Shown: positions 51,403 through 59,413 of the stretch, one piece after another
How positions within the stretch are numbered: the stretch's first letter is position 1
How the letters are laid out: the number at the start of each line of letters is the position of its first letter
Source: LMUY01 sp964245075
GTDB lineage: Bacteria > Pseudomonadota > Alphaproteobacteria > Acetobacterales > Acetobacteraceae
Direction of reading: 5' to 3'
Assembly: GCA_964245075.1 (NCBI GenBank)
Contig: CAXTLC010000017.1
Location: 1 to 61,207 of the forward strand
Length of the DNA: 61,207 bases
The notes under the pieces: model-generated
Databases searched by the model: none
Told to the model about the DNA's origin: nothing
The model's input: only the letters and a program-made list of their open reading frames with translations
Position numbers and translations under genes: made by a program

Positions 51403-51649
51403 CGTCCTGCCCTTTCGCGCGCCGCGCCATAACTCCTAGTAGCGCCCGCATTTCCCCCGACACGCGCGCGTCCCCGTTTGCCATCCGGCTCAAACTCCGC
51501 AGGATCGTGCCAAACTGCCGGTCATCACCATGACTGAGCATCAAGCGCGCCAGGGCAGATTGCCCAATTCCTAGAACGTCCAGTTGCTCCCGGAACCACG
51601 TTGCACTCTCTGGTGAGCCACGGCCCGGCGTCGATATTTCCTGTTCCAT
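51392..51649 (-). CDS. helix-turn-helix protein, prophage/island type
   Basis: Small protein of 85 residues. FREQLDVLGIGQSALARLMLSHGDDRQFGTILRSLSRMANGDARVSGEM matches a helix-turn-helix family common in alphaproteobacterial prophages and islands, likely a transcription regulator of its own operon. It overlaps the next gene by 11 bases. A hairpin (51685-51700) and a 24-codon ORF lie upstream. Confidence 0.65.
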   Translation of the reverse strand: MEQEISTPGRGSPESATWFREQLDVLGIGQSALARLMLSHGDDRQFGTILRSLSRMANGDARVSGEMRALLGVMARRAKGQDDGA

Positions 51650-51684
51650 TCCCTGCTCCGCCTGGTGTAGGTCCGGGAAACCGA

Positions 51685-51700
51685 GGCCGCTTTCGCGGCC
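51685..51700. promoter_or_regulatory. hairpin between the 24-codon ORF and the HTH gene
   Basis: GGCCGC-TTTC-GCGGCC forms a perfect 6-bp stem with a tetraloop, extended by CCG/CGG across one mismatch. It has no T-tract on the minus strand. It could act as an attenuator linked to translation of the leader ORF, or simply protect the transcript. Confidence 0.4.
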
Positions 51701-51718
51701 CCGGCCCCAGTGGGTTAG

Positions 51719-51793
51719 CTAGAATCGGAAGGTGATGTAGAGCGTCACCTTCCACCTCTTCCACCGGACTTCCAGCGCGATGCAAACTGGCAT
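51719..51793 (-). CDS. 24-codon small basic peptide ORF
   Basis: The frame starts with ATG at 51793, preceded by GGAGGG at seven bases, one of the best ribosome sites in this part of the window. It reads MPVCIALEVRWKRW and ends YITFRF before TAG. The peptide is basic and aromatic with alternating hydrophobic residues, as in a beta strand. A 9-bp inverted repeat (51727-51735 / 51745-51753) lies within its coding part. It sits 69 bases ahead of the HTH gene and could be a leader peptide or an independent microprotein. Confidence 0.45.
   Translation of the reverse strand: MPVCIALEVRWKRWKVTLYITFRF
51727..51753. repeat. 9-bp perfect inverted repeat inside the small ORF
   Basis: GGAAGGTGA (51727-51735) and TCACCTTCC (51745-51753) are exact complements separated by nine bases. 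In RNA they form a stable stem in the 3' half of the 24-codon ORF, which ribosomes on that ORF would melt. Confidence 0.6.
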
Positions 51794-52139
51794 CGTCTGT
51801 CCCTCCGTGTCCCAGGCCCCATTGCCTGCGGACAAGCAAGGCATACGACAGAACGTGACGTCTTTACTTGCTTTTCAATTATGTCTTTTGCGCAACGACC
51901 CGCCAAGCAGCCCGGTAGCCCCCATGCAGGCCACCACGATCAACGCCCACTTCCGCCTTGGTGCCGAACATCCCAGAGGTGCGGACGCCCTTGCGCGCCA
52001 CAGCACCTGCCACGCGTTGCCCCTGGGGCAGACAGAAGCGATCGTCGTAATCCTGTCATGCGGCTGCGCCCGAAAAGGTAGCACGGCGCACAAACCTACA
52101 TAGAAGTGAACCAAAAGCCGTCCTGAACGATTGAGCAGC
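51794..52139. other. 346-base intergenic region between divergent operons
   Basis: This separates the island-like operon on the minus strand from the DHH-UVDE operon on the plus strand. It must hold promoters for both. Short translations with a hydrophobic stretch exist on the minus strand near 51880-51960, but start codons and ribosome sites are missing, so I annotate no gene. I see no copy of the tRNA-Thr 3' end that would mark an integration boundary. Confidence 0.4.
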
Positions 52140-53195
52140 ATGGTCCATGCCGTATCGCGCGAATCGGTGGCGGCGTCCTTTGCCGCAGCCGTGTCTGCCT
52201 TCGACCCGCTCAAGCCCGTTTGGGTCCTGGGGCACAATGATGCCGACGGGTTGTCGGCAACTGCCCTTTTCGCCCGCGCTTTCGCCGCGCAGGGCCGGGC
52301 CGTGCGCACCCGGGTCGTTGGGCGAGGCGAAAGCGCCTGGTCTGCGGAGATGCGGGCCGAGTTGGCCGGGGAAGCCGCGGGGGGCGTGATCATCACCGAC
52401 CTGGGTGTGCGGCCCACCCTGCCCATGCCGGGCGTGCCGACGGTGGTGGTGGACCACCACGTGCCCGGCGACCCGCCGCCTGGCGCGGCCGTGATCACCG
52501 GGTTCGGCGCCGAACCGGTACCCACGTCCTCCCTGCTGGCCTACTGGTGCGCCGGGTCGCTGGGCGATGCGACGCCTTGGTTGTGGGTGGCGGCGATCGG
52601 CATCATCGGCGACATGGCGGAAGCGGATGGCTTTCCGGAGATGGCGGAGGCGCGGCGCTACGGCGTGACCGCCCTGCGGGAGGCCGTGTCCCTCGTCAAC
52701 GCGCCGCGCCGCTCGGCTGCCGGCGACGCCGCCCCCGCGCTGGCGTTGCTGCTGACGGCGGACGGTCCCAAGGCGATCACCGCAGGGTCTGGCGCGGCGG
52801 TGCAGGCCTTGCATGCCGCGCGGGCGGAGGTGAAAGCCGAACTGGACAGCGCACGCCGGGTCGCGCCGCGCGTGAAGGGCGGCGTGGCGCTGATCCGGTT
52901 CAGCTCGGCGGCGCAGATCCACCCCCTCATCGCCCAGCAATGGCGCGGCCGGCTGAAGGGGGAGATCGTCCTCGCCGCCAACACCGGCTACCGGCCCGGC
53001 TGGGTGCACTTCGCCGTGCGCTCGGCCGCCGACCGCGATCTGGTCGCCTTCCTAGCGGAGCACCGGCCGCCGGGGGCGGATGACGCTTACGGCTCCGGAC
53101 ACCGCCAGGCGACCGGCGGGGCGCTGCGCCCGGCGGACTGGAACGCATTCGTACAGGGCCTCGGGTTCGATGCGTCGGCGACGGTGCCGGCGTGA
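52140..53195 (+). CDS. DHH family phosphoesterase (RecJ-like)
   Basis: Phosphoesterase of 351 residues with the DHH motifs: GHNDADGLSATALFARAF (residues about 31-48), ITDLG near 88, VVDHHVPG near 103, and the C-terminal DHHA1-like YGSGHRQATGG near 320. Relatives are RecJ-type exonucleases and nanoRNases or cyclic-dinucleotide phosphodiesterases; this one is shorter than RecJ. I chose the ATG at 52140; a TTG at 52131 is also in frame. It overlaps the UV endonuclease gene (GTGA), which points to a DNA repair role. Confidence 0.88.
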   Translation: MVHAVSRESVAASFAAAVSAFDPLKPVWVLGHNDADGLSATALFARAFAAQGRAVRTRVVGRGESAWSAEMRAELAGEAAGGVIITDLGVRPTLPMPGVPTVVVDHHVPGDPPPGAAVITGFGAEPVPTSSLLAYWCAGSLGDATPWLWVAAIGIIGDMAEADGFPEMAEARRYGVTALREAVSLVNAPRRSAAGDAAPALALLLTADGPKAITAGSGAAVQALHAARAEVKAELDSARRVAPRVKGGVALIRFSSAAQIHPLIAQQWRGRLKGEIVLAANTGYRPGWVHFAVRSAADRDLVAFLAEHRPPGADDAYGSGHRQATGGALRPADWNAFVQGLGFDASATVPA

Positions 53196-54256
53196 CGGCG
53201 CCGATGCGCCTGGGCTTTCCCGTCAAGGTGATGGAACGGCCCGACCTCAAGAGCAACGACACGCGGCGCTGGCAGAAGGAGCCGCACCTCAAGACGTCGC
53301 TCGAGTGCCTCGACGCGATCCTGGACCACCTGCACAAGCGGCGCATTCCCATGTACCGCATGTCGTCGGACCTAGCGCCCTACGCCACGCACCCGGACAT
53401 GCCGCAGTTCCATGGCATGGTGGCCGAAAGCGACGCGGAGTTGCGTGCGGCCGGCGCCAAGGCGAAGGCGTTGGACATCCGGCTGTCCTTCCACCCCTCG
53501 CAATACGTGCTGCTGAACAGCCCGGACCCGGAACTGACCCGCAAGAGCATATGGGACCTCTCCTCCCAGGCCGAAATGCTGGACCGGATGGGGCTCGGCC
53601 CTGAAGCCGTCATGGTGACGCATGTCGGAGGCGCCTACGGCGACACGGAAACGAGCCGGGCGCGCTGGGCCACCACCTGGCCCATCTTGCCGGAGCACGT
53701 GCGGCGCCGCCTGGTGCTGGAGCATGACGACATCCGCTTCTCCGCCGCCGACACGCTGTGGGTGCACGAGCAGACCGGCGTCCGGCTGGTGTTCGACTAC
53801 CAGCACCACTGGTGCCTCAACCCGGCCAGGCTCGACGCGGTCGACGTGCTGCGCCGCATGCTCGCCACCTGGCCGGCGGAGCAGCGGCCCAAGATTCATT
53901 TCTCGTCGCCGCGGACCGAGCTGCGGGAGCTGATGCGGCCGGACAAGAAGACCAAGCGCAAGAAGAAGGTCCTGGTGCCGCCGATCTGGACCGGGCACGC
54001 CGACTTCACCAACCCCTTCGAGTTCGCCCGCTTCATGCGCGACACGGCCGGGCTGGTGTTCGACGTGATGCTCGAAGGCAAGTCGAAAGACATCTCGCTG
54101 CTGAAGCTTCGCCCCGACCTGCTGCGCTACGCCCCTGACGTCGCGGCCAGGTTCGGCGTGTTCCCCGCGGAGGAGAAGGTGCTTCAGGAGGAGGAAGCCG
54201 CCTTGGAAACCGACCACGACCCGGTGAACGACGGTGACGTGGATGAAGCGGCGTAG
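53192..54256 (+). CDS. uvsE: UV damage endonuclease, UvsE/UVDE family
   Basis: Repair enzyme of 354 residues that nicks DNA 5' to pyrimidine dimers and other lesions, independent of UvrABC. Landmarks are the start MRLGFPVKVM, LDIRLSFHPSQYVLLN near residue 95, GPEAVMVTHVGGAYGD near 138, LVLEHDD near 170, VRLVFDYQHHWCLN near 194 and KIHFSSPR near 230, which supply the metal-binding His, Glu and Asp of the TIM barrel. A lysine-rich insert follows (DKKTKRKKKVLVPPIW). It starts at a GTG overlapping the DHH gene's stop, so both are translated together. Confidence 0.93.
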   Translation: MTAPMRLGFPVKVMERPDLKSNDTRRWQKEPHLKTSLECLDAILDHLHKRRIPMYRMSSDLAPYATHPDMPQFHGMVAESDAELRAAGAKAKALDIRLSFHPSQYVLLNSPDPELTRKSIWDLSSQAEMLDRMGLGPEAVMVTHVGGAYGDTETSRARWATTWPILPEHVRRRLVLEHDDIRFSAADTLWVHEQTGVRLVFDYQHHWCLNPARLDAVDVLRRMLATWPAEQRPKIHFSSPRTELRELMRPDKKTKRKKKVLVPPIWTGHADFTNPFEFARFMRDTAGLVFDVMLEGKSKDISLLKLRPDLLRYAPDVAARFGVFPAEEKVLQEEEAALETDHDPVNDGDVDEAA

Positions 54257-54401
54257 GAGCGTCGTCCGAGCCGGCCACGCGCCCATGCCGGCAGCGTCCA
54301 CCATCCGGGCCAATCTGCCTACATGCCTTCGCCCCGGCCACCCAGGCGTCCTGGGACCGCAAGCCGGATTTCGGTGCGGCCTTGTCTTTAGGCCGCCTTT
54401 A

Positions 54402-54491
54402 GGCTGACCGTGAACGGTCAGCGCGGTCTAACTCTTTGTCTGGCCTGGAAATTGACGCCCTGACTGTTTCCAGCCAGGGCGATCGCAGGCT
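54402..54491 (+). repeat. 90-bp two-hairpin intergenic repeat, copy 2
   Basis: Second copy of the element at 8076-8165. The first hairpin is CTGACCG / CGGTCAG with loop TGAA, fully Watson-Crick; the second has arms GCCCTGACTG / CAGCCAGGGC with one A-C mismatch. It lies in the 363-base gap between uvsE and the end of trpE, which contains no gene that I can support. Confidence 0.85.
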
Positions 54492-54619
54492 AGGCATGCG
54501 GCGTCACGCCGACGCCGGCTTGAGACCATTGTGCATGAGCTGCGCGCCAAACGGGTGGATGCATTGGCGGCGGCATCCGCAAAGGCCGTCTCACGAACCA
54601 GCGCGTCCAGCGGCGCCAT

Positions 54620-56119
54620 CTACCTTGCGCCCGCCGCGAACCGCACTGCCTCCTCCGCCGCGCGGAACAGCGCCCGCGCCTTCTGCCGCGACTCCTCGTA
54701 CTCGCCTTCCGGCGTGCTGTCCGCCACCACGCCGCCGCCGGCCTGCACGTGCATGGCGCCGTCCTTCACCACAGCCGTGCGCAGGCCGATGCAGGTGTCC
54801 ATCGTCCCGTCCGCCGCGAAGTAGCCGATGCAGCCGCCGTACAGCCCGCGCCGCACCGGCTCCAACTCCTCGATGATCTCCATCGCCCGGATCTTCGGCG
54901 CCCCCGTCAGCGTGCCGGCCGGGAAGCCGGCTACCAGCGCGTCCACGGCGTCCAGACCCTTCGCCAGGCGGCCTTCCACGTTGGAGCAGATGTGCATCAC
55001 GTGGCTGAACCGCTCCACCGTGAAGCTTTGCGTCACCCGCACGGTGCCGAGCGCGGCCACGCGGCCCACGTCGTTGCGGCCGAGGTCCAGCAGCATCAGG
55101 TGCTCCGCCCGCTCCTTCGGGTCCGCCAGCAGCTCGGCTTCCAGCGCCGCGTCCTCCGCCGGGGTGGCGCCGCGGCGGCGGGTGCCGGCCAGCGGGCGGA
55201 TGGTGACGGTGTCGTCGCGCAGCCGGACCAGGATCTCCGGGCTGCTGCCGACCACGGCGAAGCCGCCGAAATCCAGGAAGAACAGGAACGGCGCCGGGTT
55301 GATCCGGCGCAGCGCGCGGTAGAGCGCGAAAGGGGGCAAGGCGAACGGCGCCGAGAAACGCTGGGACGGGACGGCCTGGAAGATGTCGCCGGCGACGATG
55401 TACTCCTTCATCCGCAGCACCATCGCCTCGAACGCGGCGCGGTCCATGTTGGACACCGGGTCGGGCGGCGGCAGCGCCACGGGCGGGGCGGCGCGGGGCA
55501 GCGGGCGGGCCAGGGCCGCCTGCGCGTCGGCGATGCGGGCCTGCGCCGCGTCCCAGGCCGCTTCCGCGGCGACGCCCGGCGCCGGGCGGACGGGGACAGC
55601 CAGGGTCAGCTCGTCGCGCACCGTGTCGAACACGGCGAACAGGGTCGGGCGCAGCAGCAGCGCGTCCGGCAGGCCGAGCACGTCCGCGTTCTTGTCCGGC
55701 AGGCGCTCCATCAGGCGCACCATGTCGTAGCCGAGCATGCCGAACAGCCCGCCGCACATCGGCGGCACGCCCGGCGGCAACGGCATCTGCGATTCGGCGA
55801 CCACCGCGCGCAGGCTGTCCAGCGCCGGGCGCTCGTCCCGGACGAAGGCGTGCGGCGCGGCCAGGGCGTGGCGGTTGACCTCCGCCCGGCCGGCCACGCA
55901 GCGCCACAGCAGGTCCGGCGCCATGCCGATGATGGAGTAGCGTCCGCGGGAGGAGCCGCCTTCCACGCTTTCCAGCAGGAAGCTGTTGGGCTGCCCATGG
56001 GCGAGCTTGAGGAAGGCGGCGACCGGGGTTTGGAGGTCGGCCACGTCGGTCACCGCCGCCAGCGCCCCCTGCCCCGCCGCGTAGGCGGCGGCGAACTCCG
56101 GCGTCATCCCCGCCGTCAT
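54620..56119 (-). CDS. trpE: anthranilate synthase component I
   Basis: Converts chorismate to anthranilate with ammonia supplied by TrpG; first step of tryptophan synthesis. The protein has 499 residues: the regulatory N-terminal site includes SFLLESVEGGSSRGRYSIIG, and the catalytic part shows GDIFQAVPSQRFS, SSPEILVRL, IRPLAGTRRRG, LDLGRNDVGRV and the chorismate-binding GAPKIRAMEIIEELEP and GGCIGY motifs. It starts inside the ppiD stop codon (ATGA). trpG, which often follows in alphaproteobacteria, is absent; a repeat element lies there instead. Confidence 0.96.
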   Translation of the reverse strand: MTAGMTPEFAAAYAAGQGALAAVTDVADLQTPVAAFLKLAHGQPNSFLLESVEGGSSRGRYSIIGMAPDLLWRCVAGRAEVNRHALAAPHAFVRDERPALDSLRAVVAESQMPLPPGVPPMCGGLFGMLGYDMVRLMERLPDKNADVLGLPDALLLRPTLFAVFDTVRDELTLAVPVRPAPGVAAEAAWDAAQARIADAQAALARPLPRAAPPVALPPPDPVSNMDRAAFEAMVLRMKEYIVAGDIFQAVPSQRFSAPFALPPFALYRALRRINPAPFLFFLDFGGFAVVGSSPEILVRLRDDTVTIRPLAGTRRRGATPAEDAALEAELLADPKERAEHLMLLDLGRNDVGRVAALGTVRVTQSFTVERFSHVMHICSNVEGRLAKGLDAVDALVAGFPAGTLTGAPKIRAMEIIEELEPVRRGLYGGCIGYFAADGTMDTCIGLRTAVVKDGAMHVQAGGGVVADSTPEGEYEESRQKARALFRAAEEAVRFAAGAR

Positions 56120-58014
56120 TGGGCGATGCTGTCGAAAAGCTGGCGGTTGACCGTCACGTGCTCGCGGTCCCGCAGGGCGGCGGCGAAGGTCAGCTCCAGG
56201 TCGTTGCTGGCCTGCCCGGCGCGGGCGAGGCGCAGGCGGTCCATGCCGGCCGGGTCAGCCGCCGGGTCGGGCCGGGTGACCGCCACGGGAACGGCGACGA
56301 CGAAGCCGGTCAGGGTCTCGACCATCGTCGCGTGCCCGGGCTCCGTGGCGAAGAGCGGGCCGGCGAGGCCGTCCGGGATGCCCGGCTGGCGGGCGGCGCG
56401 GGTGACGGGTGGGGTGCGGGTCACGGGGAGGCCGGACGCGGCGGCGGCGTCGGCCAGGCTCGCGCCGCCGCCGACCGCGGTCAGCAGGCGGGTGGCGGCC
56501 ACGTCCTGCTCGTGCCGCCGCGCGTCCCGCAGCCAATCGTCCCGTACCCGGTCCGCCACCTTGTCCAGCGGCAACTGCTCGGGCGGGGTGACGCTGTCCA
56601 CGGACACGGCGTAGAAAGCGTGGCCGGGGCCGTCTTCCAGGGTCGGCTGGTCGGCGGGGGCCAGGACGAAGGCACGGGAAACGATGGCCTGGCGCAGGGC
56701 CGGGTCACCGGGGATGGGCGCCGGGCTGCCGTCCGGGGTGTTGCCCGCCTCGTCCAGCGTGCCGGTGGCGGCGAGGAGGCCCAGGTCGGCCGGCAACTCG
56801 TCGAGCTTGGCGCCGCCGGCCAGCGCGTCCTGCACCTTGTTGGCGCGGTCGTACACCTGGTCGGTCGCCCCTTCCAGCGCCACGCGCGCCTTGATGGCGG
56901 CGGCCACCGCCTCGAACGGCTGGTTCCCTTCCGGGGTGGCCTTCGTCACCCGGAACACGGTCCAGCCGCCTGCGGACCGCTCCGGGCCGGTCACCACGTC
57001 CGGCGCGGCGGCGAACACGGGGGCAGCCAGGTCGGGCGCGGGGAAATCGGCCTGCGCCGTGTCGTCCAGCGCCACGGCGGAGGCATTGGCGGCGGAGGCC
57101 TGCCCTTGCATCGCGTCCCAGCCGGCGCCGGCGATCCAGGCCGTGGCGAGCGCCTTGCCGGCGGCCTCGGTCGGGGTGACGATCAACTGGACGGAACGGG
57201 TTGCGGGCCGGGAGTAGTCCGCCTTGTGGCTGTCATAGTAGGCTTGGGCGTCCGCGTCGCTCACCGTGATGTCCTTCGCCAGGCTTTCCGGGGATAGCAC
57301 CACCACCTTGACCCGGCGGTATTCCGGGGCGCGGTAGTCGTTGGCGTTGTCGTCATACTGGCGCTGGATCTGCTCCGCGGTGGGCGCGGGCGGCTCGCCG
57401 GCGGCGGCGAAGGGCAGGCTGACCAGGTCGGCGGTCCGCGTCTCGCCGTCATGGGCGAAGGCGAGGCGGTTCACCACGTCCGGGGACACGCCGCCGGCGC
57501 GCACCGCTTCCACCACCTCGCGCTGGGCGACGTCGGTGCGCAGCAGGGTCAGGTAGCGCGCCTCGGTGTAGCTGTTGTTGCGCAGCACGCTGCTGAACAC
57601 GGCACGGTTGAACTGCCCGTCCGGCCCCTGGAAGGCGCGGGTCTCGAAGGTGGCCTGCCGCAGCGCCTCGTCCGGAACGCTGACGCGGAGCCGAGCGGCT
57701 TCGGCGGCGAAGGCGGCCTGGATCACCAGCGCGTCCAGCGCCTGCGCGGCCACCGCCCGGCGCTCGTCCGGCGTGGGCGGGGCGGTGCTGCCGGTGGAGC
57801 GCGTCACCTGCGCCAGCAGGCGGCGGGAGGCGTCCTGCAGCTCCGCCGGGTCCACCCGCTGGCCGCCGACGGTGGCGACGCTGTTGGGATCGGCCCCGCC
57901 CAGCAGGTTGCGCGCGACGTCCGCCACGCCCCACAGGCCGAAGGAGGCGATCAACACGACGAAGAACACCTTGGCGGGCCAAGTGCCCGCGAAACGGCGG
58001 AGGGAGGCGAGCAT
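56116..58014 (-). CDS. ppiD: periplasmic peptidyl-prolyl isomerase PpiD/SurA-type
   Basis: Membrane-anchored folding factor of 632 residues that helps proteins leaving the Sec channel. One N-terminal helix (AKVFFVVLIASFGLWGVADVARNLLG, residues about 14-40) anchors it; the SurA-like N-terminal chaperone region and a degenerate parvulin domain follow. The start at 58014 (MLASLRRFAGTW) suits the family; the open frame further upstream is probably untranslated. It overlaps trpE, the usual alphaproteobacterial order, and is divergent from tpiA. Confidence 0.92.
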   Translation of the reverse strand: MLASLRRFAGTWPAKVFFVVLIASFGLWGVADVARNLLGGADPNSVATVGGQRVDPAELQDASRRLLAQVTRSTGSTAPPTPDERRAVAAQALDALVIQAAFAAEAARLRVSVPDEALRQATFETRAFQGPDGQFNRAVFSSVLRNNSYTEARYLTLLRTDVAQREVVEAVRAGGVSPDVVNRLAFAHDGETRTADLVSLPFAAAGEPPAPTAEQIQRQYDDNANDYRAPEYRRVKVVVLSPESLAKDITVSDADAQAYYDSHKADYSRPATRSVQLIVTPTEAAGKALATAWIAGAGWDAMQGQASAANASAVALDDTAQADFPAPDLAAPVFAAAPDVVTGPERSAGGWTVFRVTKATPEGNQPFEAVAAAIKARVALEGATDQVYDRANKVQDALAGGAKLDELPADLGLLAATGTLDEAGNTPDGSPAPIPGDPALRQAIVSRAFVLAPADQPTLEDGPGHAFYAVSVDSVTPPEQLPLDKVADRVRDDWLRDARRHEQDVAATRLLTAVGGGASLADAAAASGLPVTRTPPVTRAARQPGIPDGLAGPLFATEPGHATMVETLTGFVVAVPVAVTRPDPAADPAGMDRLRLARAGQASNDLELTFAAALRDREHVTVNRQLFDSIAQ

Positions 58015-58111
58015 GGGGGCAACCCGGATTTGAGGCGCGGCACCATACGGACCCGCCTCGCGCATTGCCAGCCCGGGGTGCGCCCGGTAGGGACGGCGGC
58101 GGAGGGGTTCC

Positions 58112-58855
58112 ATGCATCAATTGATTGCCGGCAACTGGAAGATGAACGGCACGGCGGCCGAAGCGGCGGCATTGGTCCAAGGGCTGGCGCAAGCCCTGCG
58201 CGGGGCTGACACGCCGTGCGACCTGCTGGTGTGCCCGCCCGCGACCCAGTTGACGGCGGTGGCGGGGGCGCTGGCGGGCACGCCGGTGGCGGTGGGCGGG
58301 CAGGATTGCCACGCGGCGCCATATGGCGCGCACACCGGCGACATCTCCGCCGTCATGCTGCGGGACGCGGGCGCATCCTGGGTGATCCTGGGGCACTCGG
58401 AACGGCGGGCGGAGCACGCGGAAAGCGACGAGCGGGTGCGGGAGAAGGTAGGGGCCGCAGTGGGCGCCGGGCTGACCCCGATCGTGTGCGTGGGAGAAAC
58501 GGTCGAGCAGCGCAGCGCCGGGCGGCAGTTGGAGGTGGTGGGCTGGCAACTGGCCGGCAGCCTGCCGGCCGGCTTCGCCGGGGCCGTCGCCTACGAGCCG
58601 ATCTGGGCCATCGGCACCGGCCAGAGCGCCACGGAGGAGGACGTGGAAGCGATGCACGCCTTCATCCGGGCGGAACTGGTGCGGCAGTTCCCGGAACACG
58701 GCGCCGGGCTGCGCATCCTGTACGGCGGCTCGGTCAAGCCGGGCAACGCGGCCGCCTTGCTGGCGCTGCCGGACGTGGGCGGGGCCTTGGTGGGCGGGGC
58801 CAGCCTGGTTGCGGCGGATTTCCTGGCGATCGCGGCGGCGGCCCGGCCAGGCTAA
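58112..58855 (+). CDS. tpiA: triose-phosphate isomerase
   Basis: Interconverts dihydroxyacetone phosphate and glyceraldehyde 3-phosphate; cytoplasmic. The protein has 247 residues with LIAGNWKMNG (Lys12 region), GHSERRAEH (catalytic His), the signature AYEPIWAIGTGQSAT (catalytic Glu), and YGGSVKPGNAAALL near the phosphate site. It starts an alphaproteobacterial tpiA-secG-pyrG series. Its stop overlaps that of the convergent DUF29 remnant. Confidence 0.97.
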   Translation: MHQLIAGNWKMNGTAAEAAALVQGLAQALRGADTPCDLLVCPPATQLTAVAGALAGTPVAVGGQDCHAAPYGAHTGDISAVMLRDAGASWVILGHSERRAEHAESDERVREKVGAAVGAGLTPIVCVGETVEQRSAGRQLEVVGWQLAGSLPAGFAGAVAYEPIWAIGTGQSATEEDVEAMHAFIRAELVRQFPEHGAGLRILYGGSVKPGNAAALLALPDVGGALVGGASLVAADFLAIAAAARPG

Positions 58856-59329
58856 TCGACCAGGGACGGCAGGAAGTCGAACGACAGCACCTCGGCGGCC
58901 GTCCACTCGCATTCGTCCGGGAAAGCCTGCTCGCGCAATCCCGTCTCGTCGGACGCCTTGCCGGCGGCCAGCCGGTACTTCGCGACGACGCCGCCAACGG
59001 ACGGCCGGAGGCTCGGGCTGTCGTGGAGCAACTCGTCGATCTCGTCGCGTTGCTCCAAGATAGTGAGTTTCTCCCTCTTGCCCGCCCGTTCCGGCTGGTA
59101 GCGCCACTTCAGCGGTGGATCAGCAGCGCCTGGATGGGGCTCGCCAACTGCCGCTTGTCGCTTCGCATCAGCCCCTCGATCTCCTCCACGAGGGTCTCCG
59201 TGTCCAGGCCGGGAATGCGCAGAAGGCGCAGGCGGCGCCCCTGTTCTTCCAGCCAGGCGCAGAAGTCCGTCTCGTACTCCGGCCCGTCCGCTCGAAGACC
59301 GGGATCTGGATGCTGTCAACCTCGCGCAT
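58852..59329 (-). pseudogene. DUF29 family gene broken by frameshifts
   Basis: Three minus-strand frames together give a near-complete DUF29 protein. The first runs from an ATG at 59329 (MREVDSIQIPVFERTG). The second continues YETDFCAWLEEQGRRLRLL, then LDTETLVEEIEGLMRSDKRQ. The third supplies LKWRYQPERAGKREKLTI, then EQAFPDECEWTAAEVLSFDF. Two frame changes, near 59285 and 59120, prevent one product. The family has no known activity and is often found in variable copy number. Sequencing error is an alternative to true decay. Confidence 0.75.
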
Positions 59330-59413
59330 CGCGGTACGGTAGCATCGATGCGGCGAGGGGTTCCAGCGCCGGGCCAAAAGCCCTAGGAACGCCCCGCCGT
59401 CGAAGGACCGTTC

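Noticed and set aside
49840..52130. Search for an attachment-site repeat of the tRNA-Thr 3' end at the far side of the island-like operon
   Set aside because: No convincing second copy of the T-arm/acceptor sequence was found and no integrase gene is present, so integration at the tRNA remains circumstantial.
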